Origin: Ettlia oleoabundans
Lineage: Eukaryota > Chlorophyta > Chlorophyceae > Chlamydomonadales
DNA length: 40,184 bases
NCBI GenBank assembly: GCA_019693395.1
Contig: JAAMXP010003326.1
Location: forward strand, 1-40,184
Direction of reading: 5' to 3'
This document shows, piece by piece, positions 30,632-40,184 of the stretch. The position numbers and the translations under genes are program-made. The notes beneath the pieces were generated by a model, which saw only the letters and a list, made by a program, of their open reading frames with translations, ran no database searches and had not been told where the DNA came from. Within the stretch, counting starts at the first letter, position 1, and every line of letters begins with the position of its first letter.

Positions 30632-33526
30632 ATGCTTCCAAAACGAAATTGGCCCTCCAGTCGGCTCAGTCGCTGTCGGCGACCAGGCATCTGCGTTGCA
30701 GGACGTTGCTATGGCGCGCCGCAACATGCTATGTGCCCCGTGCTGGCGACGAGGCTCCCAGGCAACGGCAGCAGAGGTGCGGCAGCGCTGCCCGCTGCCA
30801 CTGCTACCGAAGCAGGATCTTTTCTGGCCGCTTGTTTGACGTTCAACCTAATAATGTTGATACACCAGCAATCGAGTCAATGTGCCTTTTCCTGCGTCAG
30901 GGAAGAGGGCAGAAGGCGTGGCACTGTAAGCAGGGAAGGCAGCAGCAGAAGCGGGGGGCGCCTCGGCGGCAACAGCAGCCCACCCCGCCATCAACATCAG
31001 CACCAGGAGCAGGAGGACATCCCAGTGGTGCGCCCAGGGCAGGCCAGCAGCGGCACATTCTTTTCGAGTGACGGCTGGAAGGCTTTGGGGGCCAGTGAGG
31101 AGGTGGTATCGGCGCTGCGCCTGCTGGGCATCACGCGTCCCTCACACATCCAGGTGCCCAAGTGCATGCGGAGCCAGCCTGCCCTGGCCTGCATTCTGAC
31201 GATCCAGGCACTCGCAATGCGACTAGTTGTGGTGCGATGGGTAGGCAATGTTGCCATGGGTGATTGCAATGTTGATCATGACCGCTTACTCCCTGCCCTC
31301 CCCTCCATCCCTGCTGCTTGCGCGCATGCTTGCAGGCCGCTGCCTTCCGCACCCTGGCTCAGGCAGGCGCACCCCACGTGGTGCTGGCAGACCATGCAGG
31401 CAGCGGCAAAACGCTGGCCTACCTGCTGCCCCTGCTGCAAGCGCTGCGCCAGGAAGAGGCGGTGCTGGGCACAGCAGCCAGTCAGCCCAACTGCCCCCGT
31501 CTGGTTGTCATAGTGCCCACCGCGGAGCTGTGTGCCCAGGTGCTGCGCGTGTGCAGAGCGCTGTCGCGTGCAGGCCTGCGCTTTAGGTCGGGTGCAGCCA
31601 CCGGCGGCCGCCCGCTGCGCACCCAGCGCGAGATGCTGGCTGGGGGTGTGGATGTGCTGGTGGGCACACCGGGGCGCCTGGCGGAGCTGGCGGGCGAGGG
31701 GTGCCTGCAGCTGACCTACTGCCGGGGCGTTGTGTGTGATGAGGTGGATGTGCTGCTGGGCCAGGACTTCGACTTTGCTGACCAGGTGGCGCCACTGAGG
31801 GCCGCTGCACCGCACACCACGCGGTTCGTGTTTGCCACTGCAACCATCCCGGAGCAGGTGTACATGGACCTAGAGGAGGTGGGTGGTGGGTGGGTGTGAA
31901 TGTGTACATGGACCTAAATGGAGGTGGGTGGTGGGTGGGTGTGAGTGTGTACATACAGCCTGTGGAAATGTAGGGGGGGGGAAGGTGGCCTTAAGGCTCC
32001 AATTTCACAGCCCGAGAGTGTGAGGTGTTGCCGTGGGTGGTTAAAAAGGGAGGTGGGCCGGGTGATGGAGAGGCAGCCAGCTAGGGCAGCCTGTGGATGG
32101 CACGATAAGATGTACTGGACCTATGCTAGGACGTGTTCCAAGGGAGCAATAAGGGTGGCCTATCTGCTACCTGCCTTGTGTTTGCAGGCATTCCCCGGAC
32201 TAGTGGCTGCTCTGGGGCCAGGACTGCACCGCACTGCTCCAGGTGAAAGCAGGCAGTAGCGTTGCCCGGCCTCGTGTAGCATTGCAGTGCATCGCAGCTG
32301 TTCGCAATCGCAGTGTAGCCAACCTTGAATGCCGCTGCTTGCCCCCCCAACCCTGGCTAGCAGACTGCAAGAAGAGCCTCAGCTTGCAAGCATCTCATGT
32401 CACTCGTTTGCCTGTCCTCCCTCCACTGTCCGCTGTTTGCCGAGGCTGGGCCCTGCCAGGAGCTCCACCCATCGCAGCCACCAATCTGCTCCTGTTGACA
32501 GCTACGTTACCCACCAAACCCCCATTCCCTGCTCCTGCTGCCTGCAGGAATCATCGAGCAGCTGGTTGACTGCAGCGGCGGCGACGAGGTGAGCGCGGAG
32601 AGCGGGTTCCAACGCAAGGCGGCTGCACTGCTGGCGGTGCTGCAGGAGCGGCGTGCCCCCCGAACAATTGTGTTTTGCAACAAAATCGAGTCATGTAAGT
32701 GCCAGGATGTTGGCAAGGGAGGGCAAGGGGCAAGTTGTCGGTATATCATGCAGCCGGGGCGCCTATGTGTGCTTGTAGATATGTGGGATAGATGAGGTGA
32801 GCACGGCGCACCCTGAGGCTCAGCCGTGCCAGATGCAGACCGCCGCCAGCCAGCGTGGTGTCGGGTGTGCCCCATCCCCCACCTTCCCCCGCTCACGTTC
32901 AGGCACCCCACCCGACAACACATACACACCACATGGTTGTTGCAGGTCGCAAGGTTGAAAATTTCCTGAATCGAACTCTGAGCCCAGAGGATGGTGTTGA
33001 GGTGCTGCCACATCATGCAGCTATTGCCGACGTGCATCGCAACACAAACCTGCGCCGCTTCCTGTCCGCACCCAGCAGTGGCAGCAGCATCCGTCGGCGT
33101 GGTGGTGGCGGCGTTGAGGAGGCTAGTCCTCCAGAGCGTTTGGTGCTGGTGTGCACCGACCGTGCCAGCCGCGGCATGGACAGTGCTTTTGTGGAGCACG
33201 TGGTTTTGTTCGACCTGCCGAGAGACCCATCAGAGTATCTGCGTCGCGTGGGGCGCACGACTCGTGGAGCTGGCGGCAGCGGCCTGGTGTCTGTGCTGGC
33301 CTTGGGGCGGCAGGTGCGCCTGGCGCAGGACATTATTGAGAGGAACCAAGGAGGTCTGGTGCTGCATCGCATCCCAGCTACGCTGCCGGTGGTCGCGGGT
33401 CCAAGTGACGTGGAGCGGCTGCGCAGCGACATGGCAGCGCTGGCAGCAGGCTGCAAAGGGGCGGCGCCGCCTGCTGTTGCTGGCGTCGATGCTGAGCAGC
33501 AGGAAGATGCCGCCAGCAGCAGATGA
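30632..33526 (+). CDS. DEAD-box RNA helicase, RH50/RH39-like (plastid)
   Basis: RH39 and RH50 are chloroplast helicases that act in plastid rRNA maturation. Five exons: 30632-31153, 31336-31878, 32188-32242, 32548-32694, 32946-33526 (615 aa). The first about 130 residues are Arg/Ser/Gln-rich and may be a transit peptide plus disordered linker; an unseen intron there is possible. Motifs: Q-like LRLLGITRPSHIQ, motif I ADHAGSGKT near residue 195, Ia PTAEL (Arg missing), VGTPGRLAEL, motif II DEVD near 309, III TAT in place of SAT, GPGLHRTAP, EQLVDCSGGDE, IV RTIVFCNKIESCRKVENFL, V CTDRASRGMD, VI YLRRVGRTTRG. The HRTAP and VDCSGDE blocks and the DEVD variant are the RH50/RH39 signature. Exon 3 is only 55 nt. 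Donors are GT. Confidence 0.9.
31858..31953. repeat. Tandem 44-bp duplication across a 5' splice site
   Basis: A unit of about 44 bases beginning GTGTACATGGACCTA occurs at 31858-31901 and again at 31902-31946, with the start of a third copy after it. The first copy holds the last coding bases of helicase exon 2 and its GTGGGT donor; the second copy lies in the intron and still has a GAG|GTGGGT sequence. Confidence 0.85.
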
Positions 33527-33690
33527 CAACCTGCATGCTGACAGCCTGCAAGACGAGGACCCCTTAGCCCATAGCATGCCCCAACCAGCAACAGGATTAC
33601 CTGTGACAACTCAACGGGCGGTTGTTAACATCGCAATATTGGTGCAGTCTTCGTGTGCAGTGGAGCAGGGGCTGTTGCAGTTCCTGGTGA

Positions 33691-33695
33691 TGTAA
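33691..33695 (+). terminator. TGTAA poly(A) signal for RH50-like gene
   Basis: TGTAA occurs 165 nt after the helicase stop codon, in the 257-base spacer shared with the convergent DUF3082 gene. Assigned by motif and position. Confidence 0.5.
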
Positions 33696-33783
33696 CAGTG
33701 TTCTTCACATGTAGGGCAGAGTACGAGTGGCTGCCAATCGTATATGGCAAGGTTGTGTGTGAGCCCGTTGGGGACATCATGGA

Positions 33784-35522
33784 TCATGGTCCAGTAGAGT
33801 CGTCTCCCTGCCGCTGCTGTGTTTGCTGTGAGCGCTGCCTCTCCTTCTGTGCCTGCTGCTGCCCCATGCGCTCCGCCTCCTGGAAAGCACGACGTAGCGC
33901 AAACACATCGTCAGTGACAGACACCTTGGGCAGCTTAGGGGCCCGCTTGCTGCTGCCACCCTCTTCTTGCGCAGCTTCTGGGAACAGCAGCAGTTGTACC
34001 GTCAGGCCTGCACCAAGCGCACGGGACAACATTACAAAGTGGGCAGTGAGAGGCAACACAATGTGTTGACTGGGTTGCGCTGGAAGGCTGGAACTTTGGC
34101 AGGCTGTCCTTCACACATCCATCACATCCAAATGTCTCGCTGCCTGCTGCTGCAAGCGACGCTCCAAAATACGGTGCCCCCTTCCTTTGTTGGTCATTGC
34201 CCACATTCCATCTACATACCCGGCAATGAAAGTAACCTGACCATGCACGCATCCTAAGCATCTCTCCTCCACACTGGTGAGTGTGCAATAGGAGCAGGTC
34301 GTGCTCACCTGCCAGCCCCAGTGCATTCGCCCCAAAGATGAAGGTGATGAGGTAGACCAGTCCTCGGCACACCGTCTGCACCAGCACAGCCACGTTGTGC
34401 GCTGTGTATTGCGTGGTAATGCTGGGCAGCGTCTGGCGGTCGAAGAAAGCGTCCACGGCAGCACAGGCCTGCAGCAGCAGATAGCAGATGACGCCCGCCT
34501 GCACCGCGCCGCTGCAGGCGCAGGCGATTCAGCAGTCGCAGGCACGTTAGAAGCCAGCAAGGTGGGCAGGTGAAGATAGCTAGCCGAAAGGCAATCAGGA
34601 GACATGGGTGGGCAGGAGCAGCTTTAAAATATACAAACCACAGTCGCACACTCATTCTACTACATACATGAATCTACATACTGAAACCACTTGAGCTGGT
34701 GTGCCTCCAGAGGCTTACATGAGCGACTGCAGCGGTGTGACCTCCTTGCCCGCTGCTTGCTGCCTGGCTTTCTGCTCCTCCTCATCCTCATCGTCACTGT
34801 CAGCATTAGCACCGTATGCTGCCGCATCCGCAACCGAGGCAATCCGCTGTGACACAGCAAGCACAGGGGCAATGCACAATGCAACGGAGTGGGACTTAAG
34901 CTGCCATACTTCCACTGTCAAGCGCAGCAGTCTTTTGTGTTGAGGGATACCGAGGCAGATTGGAAGCGATGCACTGGTAGCCCTCCAGCAAGCACCTTGC
35001 CTGTGCATGGGGCCCGCCACCCACCTCGGTCGTTGCCTTTTGCGCCCTTCGCCGGAAGAGGCGCACAAAAAAAAATACCACTACGCCAATGTAAGCTATG
35101 CCGGCCACGGTTTTCAGGGTTTCTGAGCCCCCAGCTGGGTTGTAGGCTGCTGCCATGTCCTGCGCTGCCAGGGCCGCAGGCGCCCATGCCATCAGGCTGC
35201 CAATGGCCACCAGCAGCGTTGCTGCCAATCCCCCCGCCCCATCTGTCAGCCGAGGCTGGGTGATTAGTAGCTTATCTGCTGTGGGGCGTGGTGCCTGGTT
35301 ATGCAGCTGCCACTGCTTTTGATGCTGGTGGTGCTGGGCAAAGCTGCAAAGCGCAAAATGCCGCCGGTGCATGCCGCCAGCGGGTGTGCCCGTCCGTTGT
35401 GCTGGCTGTAGCAGCCGTGGGAGCATACCGGGCGTTTTGTGCGGCAATCTTGAATGGCAACAATTGCTCCTGGGCTGGGCAACGGACGCACCGCAGTAGA
35501 CATGGACTGCTTGAGGAGACAT
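33784..35522 (-). CDS. DUF3082 plastid membrane protein, uncharacterised
   Basis: Function unknown; the family is conserved in cyanobacteria, algae and plants. Four exons on the minus strand: 35522-35025, 34846-34719, 34511-34309, 34007-33784 (350 aa), phases consistent. The first about 90 residues are rich in Arg, His, Ser and Gln and look like a chloroplast transit peptide. A hydrophobic stretch LAATLLVAIGSLMAWAPAAL ends in ALAA, possibly a second, thylakoid-type signal with cleavage. Then comes VAGIAYIGVVVFFFVRLFRR, a charged loop ADSDDEDEEEQKARQQ, TPLQSL joined to IGAVQAGVICYLLLQA, DRQTLPSITTQYTAHNVAV, VCRGLVYLITFIFGANALGL, LTVQLLLFPE, and a Gln/Arg-rich tail. I infer three or four membrane helices. 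Divergent from tRNase Z. Confidence 0.78.
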
Positions 35523-35941
35523 TGCAAATCAAGGATGCTGCAAGCGCGTTGTGCTGGCCGAGGTGTTTGCACACGCTAGAAACAGTTCCGTGGATGTACG
35601 CCTGAGCAGGGTCGCCACAAGTACTGACAACCCTGTACTGCGGTCTTGCCTTTTTCTTCATGCATGCGGGCATCAGTCATTGTTGGTTTGCCAAGCAAAT
35701 GTTGCAAAACTTTTTCAGCCGCCTGAAAGGCTGAACAGTTGCGGCCACGATTGCTTGCTGGACACTGGCCTTCAGGCCTCTCTTGGGAGTGCTACACAAC
35801 AATCAGTGTCAGCGGGCAGTGTACAGAGTGCTGCAGCAGTTCACCAGGCGTCACCCGCCCCACCTCTCCCCCTCCCCTCACACCTACGTGCAAGTCCGCA
35901 TCCCTGCGATACTTCCCGCCCTCCAGTGGTTCCCTCGCACC
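35523..35941. promoter_or_regulatory. Divergent intergenic region DUF3082 / tRNase Z
   Basis: These 419 bases lie between outward-pointing starts. The right side is C-rich (CACCTCTCCCCCTCCCC near 35860). No further gene was recognised; short open frames here match nothing familiar. Confidence 0.4.
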
Positions 35942-36825
35942 ATGGGAAAACGCGACAGTGATCTAAGCCCAGCCAATACCACCGCTTCGGTCCAGGTGAG
36001 TCTTCGGTCCTTCTGAGACGCTGCCGCCCTTCTGCAGTCGGCCTTTACCGCGTGTCACACCCACTGCCTTGTCAATCAGGGCAAGTCACTGCTTGCCTTG
36101 AACGTCGGTTCTTGCAGGTTCTTGGTGTGGGAGGCGACACCGGCTGCTCTGTGCCCTCTGTGCTGTTGTTCTTTGACCGACAGCGCTTTCTGTTCAATGC
36201 GGGGGAGGGGTTCCAGCGCTTTTGTGTTGAGCACCGTATCAAGCTGGCCAAAGTGTCGGCGGTGATGGCCACACGAACCACAACGGAAGCAACCGGCGGG
36301 CTGCCAGGTGCGGATGGCATAGTGCCCGGGTAAGGTTTTTGGTGGGGTGAGATTGATTGGGTGGTCGGCTTCCGTGCTGTTCCTTCAGCAAAAAAGCAGA
36401 AATATAGGGCTTGGTTGCTGGTTGATGAGTGCTACGTCTGGCTAGGCTGTTCCGCCACTCCTTGGCCCTGCCGTCCCCCACTGCGGCTGCCAAATAGCTG
36501 TTACTCATTTTGGCTGCACTGCGTGGGTTTGCGGTCCAGGCATGCTTCTGACCATGGCCGATACCAGCTGCGGCGGGCTGCTGGCAGGGCACACGGGTAT
36601 GAGCCTGTATGGCCCCCCCGGCCTGAACACCCTGGTCAACGCCTTTCGCACATTTGTGAATGTGCGGGACATAGGGCTCAAGGTGCATGAGTTTGGCAGC
36701 GGCGGCAGCCAGGACGCAGCAGCAGGGGCCCAGCAGCTGGCGCATCCTGTGGTCAAATCCGATCTGGTCAGCATCACCGCCGTCACTCTGACGGCGGCAG
36801 AGCCCCCAGCTGATTTGACTGTGGC

Positions 36826-36861
<36 letters not shown>

Positions 36862-39856
36862 GGAGGAGGGCGGCATAGGCTGCGAGGCACCAGAGCCGGA
36901 GGCCAAGAGGCAGCGTGTGGGTGATGGTGCCGGGGAGTTGCATGTGCAGCAGGTCGACACTGGCATGGACATTGCGTCTGTGGTGGTAGAGAGCCCCTCT
37001 GCCTGCTACATCTGTGAGCTGCCAGACGTGCCTGGCAAGTTCCTGCCACAAAAGGTGGGCCACCCCGGCAGCTAAGCTGGCCTGGTGCAGCCCAGGTGGC
37101 ACCCTGGAAACCGCCGGCTATCTAGTTTGCCTGCCTGCCTGCCTGCCTGCCGCCTGCCTGCCTGCCTGCCTGTTTTGGCCACTTTCCAACTCAGCATGTC
37201 TTTTGATAGTTTGCTGCTGCACCACCTGGACCCCCTCCTGCGTGGCAACTCCTGCTGCGCAGGCCGCGTCCCTGGGTGTGCCGCGCGGCCCGCTTTACGG
37301 CAAGCTGGTGCGAGGTGAGGAGGTGACGGCTGCTAACGGCCAGACGGTGCGGCCACAGGACGTGATGGAGCCAGCAACGCCAGGTGGGTGGGCAGCCAGC
37401 TGGCTGGGGGTAGCCTGGCGGGTTCCAGGATTAGTTTACAGTGGTCCCAGGCGCATTGATGGCTACAGCTTCGGCAACTCATGTACTTACTAGTACATCC
37501 TGTCGCATCTCCTGTCTGCGTGGGCCTGGGCAGACGTGGGGCACCTGGCCAACGGCGCTGTGTGCTATCTTGCAGCAACTGACTGCATTACGCCTGCTGG
37601 GTCCTGCCTTCACCACGTGCCTTGCTGCTCCTGCCTCTGCCTGCAGGCCCAGTGGTGTTGGTGGTGGACTGCCCCAGCAATGCTTTCTTGCCCGCACTCA
37701 CTGCTGCACCACTGCTGCAGGAGTGCGCCACTGGCGCCAAGCGCGACAAAGGTGAGGGCTTGGCAACCGCTGATCCGGCTCTGCACTCATCCCGTGTTAC
37801 TGGCCTCACGTTTGTGAGGTGGCATGCGTGCGTGAGTTTGCGTCTTCTGCTGACAGTAACACCCAATGTTTCGTTCACAGCTGCCTATATCGTCATATGA
37901 CGGCGCCTGTCCCGCTCCTTGCGCTGCCACTGACTGTGCCTGTGCAGTTGCCTGCTTGGTGCACCTGGCGCCGCTGGAGGTGGTGCGGCTGCCCGCATAC
38001 AGGCACTGGCTGCAGTCGTTTGGAGAGGGTGTACAGCATGTGCTGGTGGCGGAGTCACGGGCCACCCAAAACCCAGCCCCAATACTGCGCAAGTCCGCCA
38101 TACTACAGGCAAGCAAACAGCCGGGTTGCCATGTGCCGATTGCATTGCGTGCCTTGTAACATCTTTGGCCTGCTCCAAGATGCATCGACTGTTGGACAGC
38201 TGACCAGTCCGTGCAGGGCTCATTTACTTCCATCGGTGCCGGTTGTTGCCCTAGCCCTCGCACAATGAACACAATGAAGCAAGGACCAGGAGCGTGTATG
38301 CGTTGGTCACCTTGCTTGCTATGCAGGCTGCTTCTCAGTCTTTGAGCAACAGTGTCACCCTGCTTCCCTCCTCCACCCCTTTGATGCAGGCCAAGCTGAA
38401 CCTGGTTGACCCTGTGCTCTTCCCGCTGCCCGACAGCGAGGCGGAGAATGCCGCCGGCCAGCTACCGCCCAACTGCGTGGTGGGCACCAACATGCTGCGC
38501 TACCACCTGCGCCCCCTGGCTAAGAAGGGCATGGATACAGGCACGTGGTGGGAGGCTGTGGTAGTGGGTGGGTGGAGGTATGTTGGATGGGACCGTCGTA
38601 TGGCCTGTCTTGCTACGAGGCTGATCAGTTGCTGGGGGTTGCCAGTGCAGCTCTGGCTGGTCTGACTGCGGGGCTGCCATTTACCTGATGCTCCTCCACT
38701 CTGGCGTGCGCATTGCTTCCATCTCACATGCTTGCCTGCGCAGCTCACATATTGTAGTCGGCACATGCGAAACCGTTCTGTGCTGCCTCGTGCTTGCAGC
38801 CGACTGCCCCGCTGGTGTGGACGTGGCTCAGGTCCAAGCGCAAGTGAAACATGAGCAGCCAGAGGTGCTGGGAGCGCTTGCTGCAGCTCAAAAACAGCAG
38901 GAGGGCAGTGATAGGGATGCGCTGCCGGCCTGTATTGCTGCGGGTGGTCGGCATGAGTTTGAGGTCACGTTCCTGGGCACAGGCGCCGCAGTTCCTTCCA
39001 AGTACCGCAACGTCACCGGCATACACCTCAACCTATTTGATCGAGGCGGCATGCTCATGGACTGCGGTGAGCCAGCACAGGGGAAGGGAAGAGCAAGGGC
39101 TGGCGGGCAAGTGAGGTGGCAGGGCACAGCTAGCTCAGTGACGCTCGCGCCCCAGCCTCTTTCCTACCACTTCCTATTTCCTGCTGATGAGAAGCCCTCC
39201 GTCCGTGGTATACCTCCAGTACCCACACCATCAAAAACATCACCGCCACCATCACCCCCCTCGTGCCCTAACCCCCCGTCCCCTTCCGCGTTGCAGGTGA
39301 GGGCAGCTATGGGCAGCTGAAGCGGCGGTTTGGCTCTGCTGCCGCCGACGAGCTGGTGCGGGGTCTGCGCTGTATTTGGATCTCCCACATCCACGCCGAC
39401 CACCATGTGGGTCTGCCCGCCCTGCTGGCCGCGCGCACACGCCTTCTGGGCCCAGACTGCCCGCCGCTGCTGGTGGTGGGTCCGCGGCCGCTCAGGCGTG
39501 CGCTTCAGGCGTATGCGCGGCTGGAGCCCATGAGGTTCAGGTTTGTGGAGGCATCCGCCACCACGGAGCTGCCGCACAACGGCGCACCCACTCCCATGCC
39601 ATCCATGCCCGACGCGCAAGCTGCAGTAGAGGGTGTGGTGGCGGAGCTGGGCCTTTCGCGGTTTCAGAGTGTACTGGTAGAGCACTGCGCCCACGCCTAC
39701 GGGCTGGTGTTGGAGAGGAGCAGCAGGAATGGCAGCGCAGGTGGCGGGGATGCGGCATGTGTCAGCGGTGGCTGGAAGCTAGTGTTCAGCGGCGACACAC
39801 GGCCCTGCCAGCAGCTGGTGGAGGCGGCACGCGGTGCCACGTTGCTCATACACGAG
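35942..39856 (+). CDS. tRNase Z, long form (ELAC2-type), 3' end beyond right edge
   Basis: The long tRNase Z removes the 3' trailer from pre-tRNAs. Nine exons are visible: 35942-35995, 36118-36307, 36540-37054, 37263-37383, 37647-37751, 37948-38108, 38390-38540, 38800-39066, 39297-39856 (708 codons so far). The N-terminal half is the degenerate metallo-beta-lactamase domain: VQVLGVGGDTG, SVLLFFDRQRFLFNAGEGFQ, EATGGLPG in place of the metal motif, GPPGLNTLV. Its linker carries eleven CAG codons (polyglutamine). The C-terminal half is catalytic: FEVTFLGTGAAVPSKYRNVT, MLMDCGEGSYGQLKRRFG, the metal motif SHIHADHHVGLP, VEHCAHAYGL, and FSGDTRPCQQL. The exon ends LLIHE before a GTGAGC donor; the expected ATF-D block is outside. 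Introns after 38108 (GCAAGC) and probably 38540 (GCACGT) begin with GC. No mitochondrial or plastid presequence is obvious in the 18-codon first exon. Confidence 0.93.
36827..36859 (+). repeat. (CAG)11 microsatellite coding polyglutamine in tRNase Z
   Basis: Eleven uninterrupted CAG codons encode polyglutamine in the linker of the N-terminal half of tRNase Z. It is in frame and between conserved blocks, so length variation should be tolerated. Confidence 0.95.
37127..37172. repeat. (TGCC)n tetranucleotide repeat in tRNase Z intron
   Basis: About eleven GCCT units with one interruption lie in the intron before the 37263 exon. It is the same unit as the repeat at 18104-18131. Confidence 0.75.
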
Positions 39857-40184
39857 GTGAGCTAGGACCAGGGGTTGGGGTGAAGGGCCCACGCACACAT
39901 GTCCTCGGTGATGAGGGTCTGGCTGGCCGGCTACCTGCTCACCAGGCGGCTGCGGGGATGGCCCCTGGTGCTAGTGTGTCCCCACCTGGAGGTGTCCCAC
40001 CGGGTCTGCCTGTGTGCCGTTCATTGCCACTGGATAAGCCTGCTGTGGACCGATTTCAATGCCGAGCAGAACTCCCACCTCGTGCCCTTGTCATATAATC
40101 TCACCCTTCTGTGCCAAGCATATGTATCAGCAACTGAATCCTACCCAACCATCCCATGAAGCTTCTCCGTTCCCTCTGCGCGCC
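39857..40184 (+). other. Unfinished tRNase Z intron to window edge
   Basis: A GTGAGC donor at 39857 opens an intron. I searched the remaining 328 bases for the expected exon start coding the ATF-D motif and did not find it, so the acceptor lies beyond the window. Nothing else was recognised. Confidence 0.6.

Noticed and set aside
37881..37900. Acceptor at TTCACAG giving AAYIVI in tRNase Z
   Set aside because: The frame reaches TGA after six codons; the acceptor before 37948 joins in phase to VACLVHLAPLE, which matches the family.
1..40184. CRISPR array, transposon, tRNA, rRNA or bacterial-type operon
   Set aside because: I saw no spaced repeats, terminal inverted repeats with a transposase frame, cloverleaf sequence or co-directional intronless gene cluster.

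Overview
The window is nuclear DNA from a GC-rich, intron-rich eukaryote, most likely a chlorophyte green alga. The evidence is as follows. Every gene is cut by short spliceosomal introns (roughly 80-600 nt). The fused MtnB-E1 enzyme of the methionine salvage cycle is of the plant/algal type. There are plastid-type proteins (a GatB with a leader, an RH50/RH39-like DEAD-box helicase, a DUF3082 membrane protein). Polyphosphate (VTC1) and methylmalonyl-CoA (MCEE) genes are present as in algae. Several genes carry the green-algal poly(A) signal TGTAA downstream. I cannot name the species, and the algal class is an inference. One assembly gap of 34 N lies inside an intron (13964-13997).

Fourteen protein genes were assembled exon by exon, checking reading phase at each junction and family resemblance on both sides. 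From left to right they are: GatB (-, runs off the left edge); TRAPPC8/TRS85 (+, 14 exons); XAP5/XCT circadian-timekeeper family (-, 8 exons); NUP35/NUP53 nucleoporin (+); membrin/GOSR2 SNARE (-); bifunctional methylthioribulose-1-phosphate dehydratase/enolase-phosphatase E1 (+, 8 exons); FBXO31-like F-box protein (+); TLDc protein (-); methylmalonyl-CoA epimerase (+); POT1 telomere protein (-, 8 exons); VTC1 (-); RH50/RH39-like DEAD-box helicase (+); DUF3082 plastid membrane protein (-); long-form tRNase Z (+, runs off the right edge). Most neighbours are divergent or convergent. The two shortest divergent spacers are 221 bp (TLDc/MCEE) and 230 bp (VTC1/RH50). The genes do not form one pathway; this is ordinary housekeeping gene content. 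Two loose themes recur: ER-Golgi traffic (TRAPPC8, membrin) and RNA processing or translation in organelles (GatB, RH50, tRNase Z).

The most unusual signal is in splicing. Six introns, and up to nine, out of about 71 use a GC rather than GT 5' splice site, nearly all with the consensus AG|GCAAG. They are concentrated in four genes (MtnB-E1, TLDc, POT1, tRNase Z) and absent from the other ten. Typical plant and animal genomes have about 1% GC-AG introns. No CRISPR array, mobile element, rRNA or tRNA gene was recognised, and I found no operon-like novel system.
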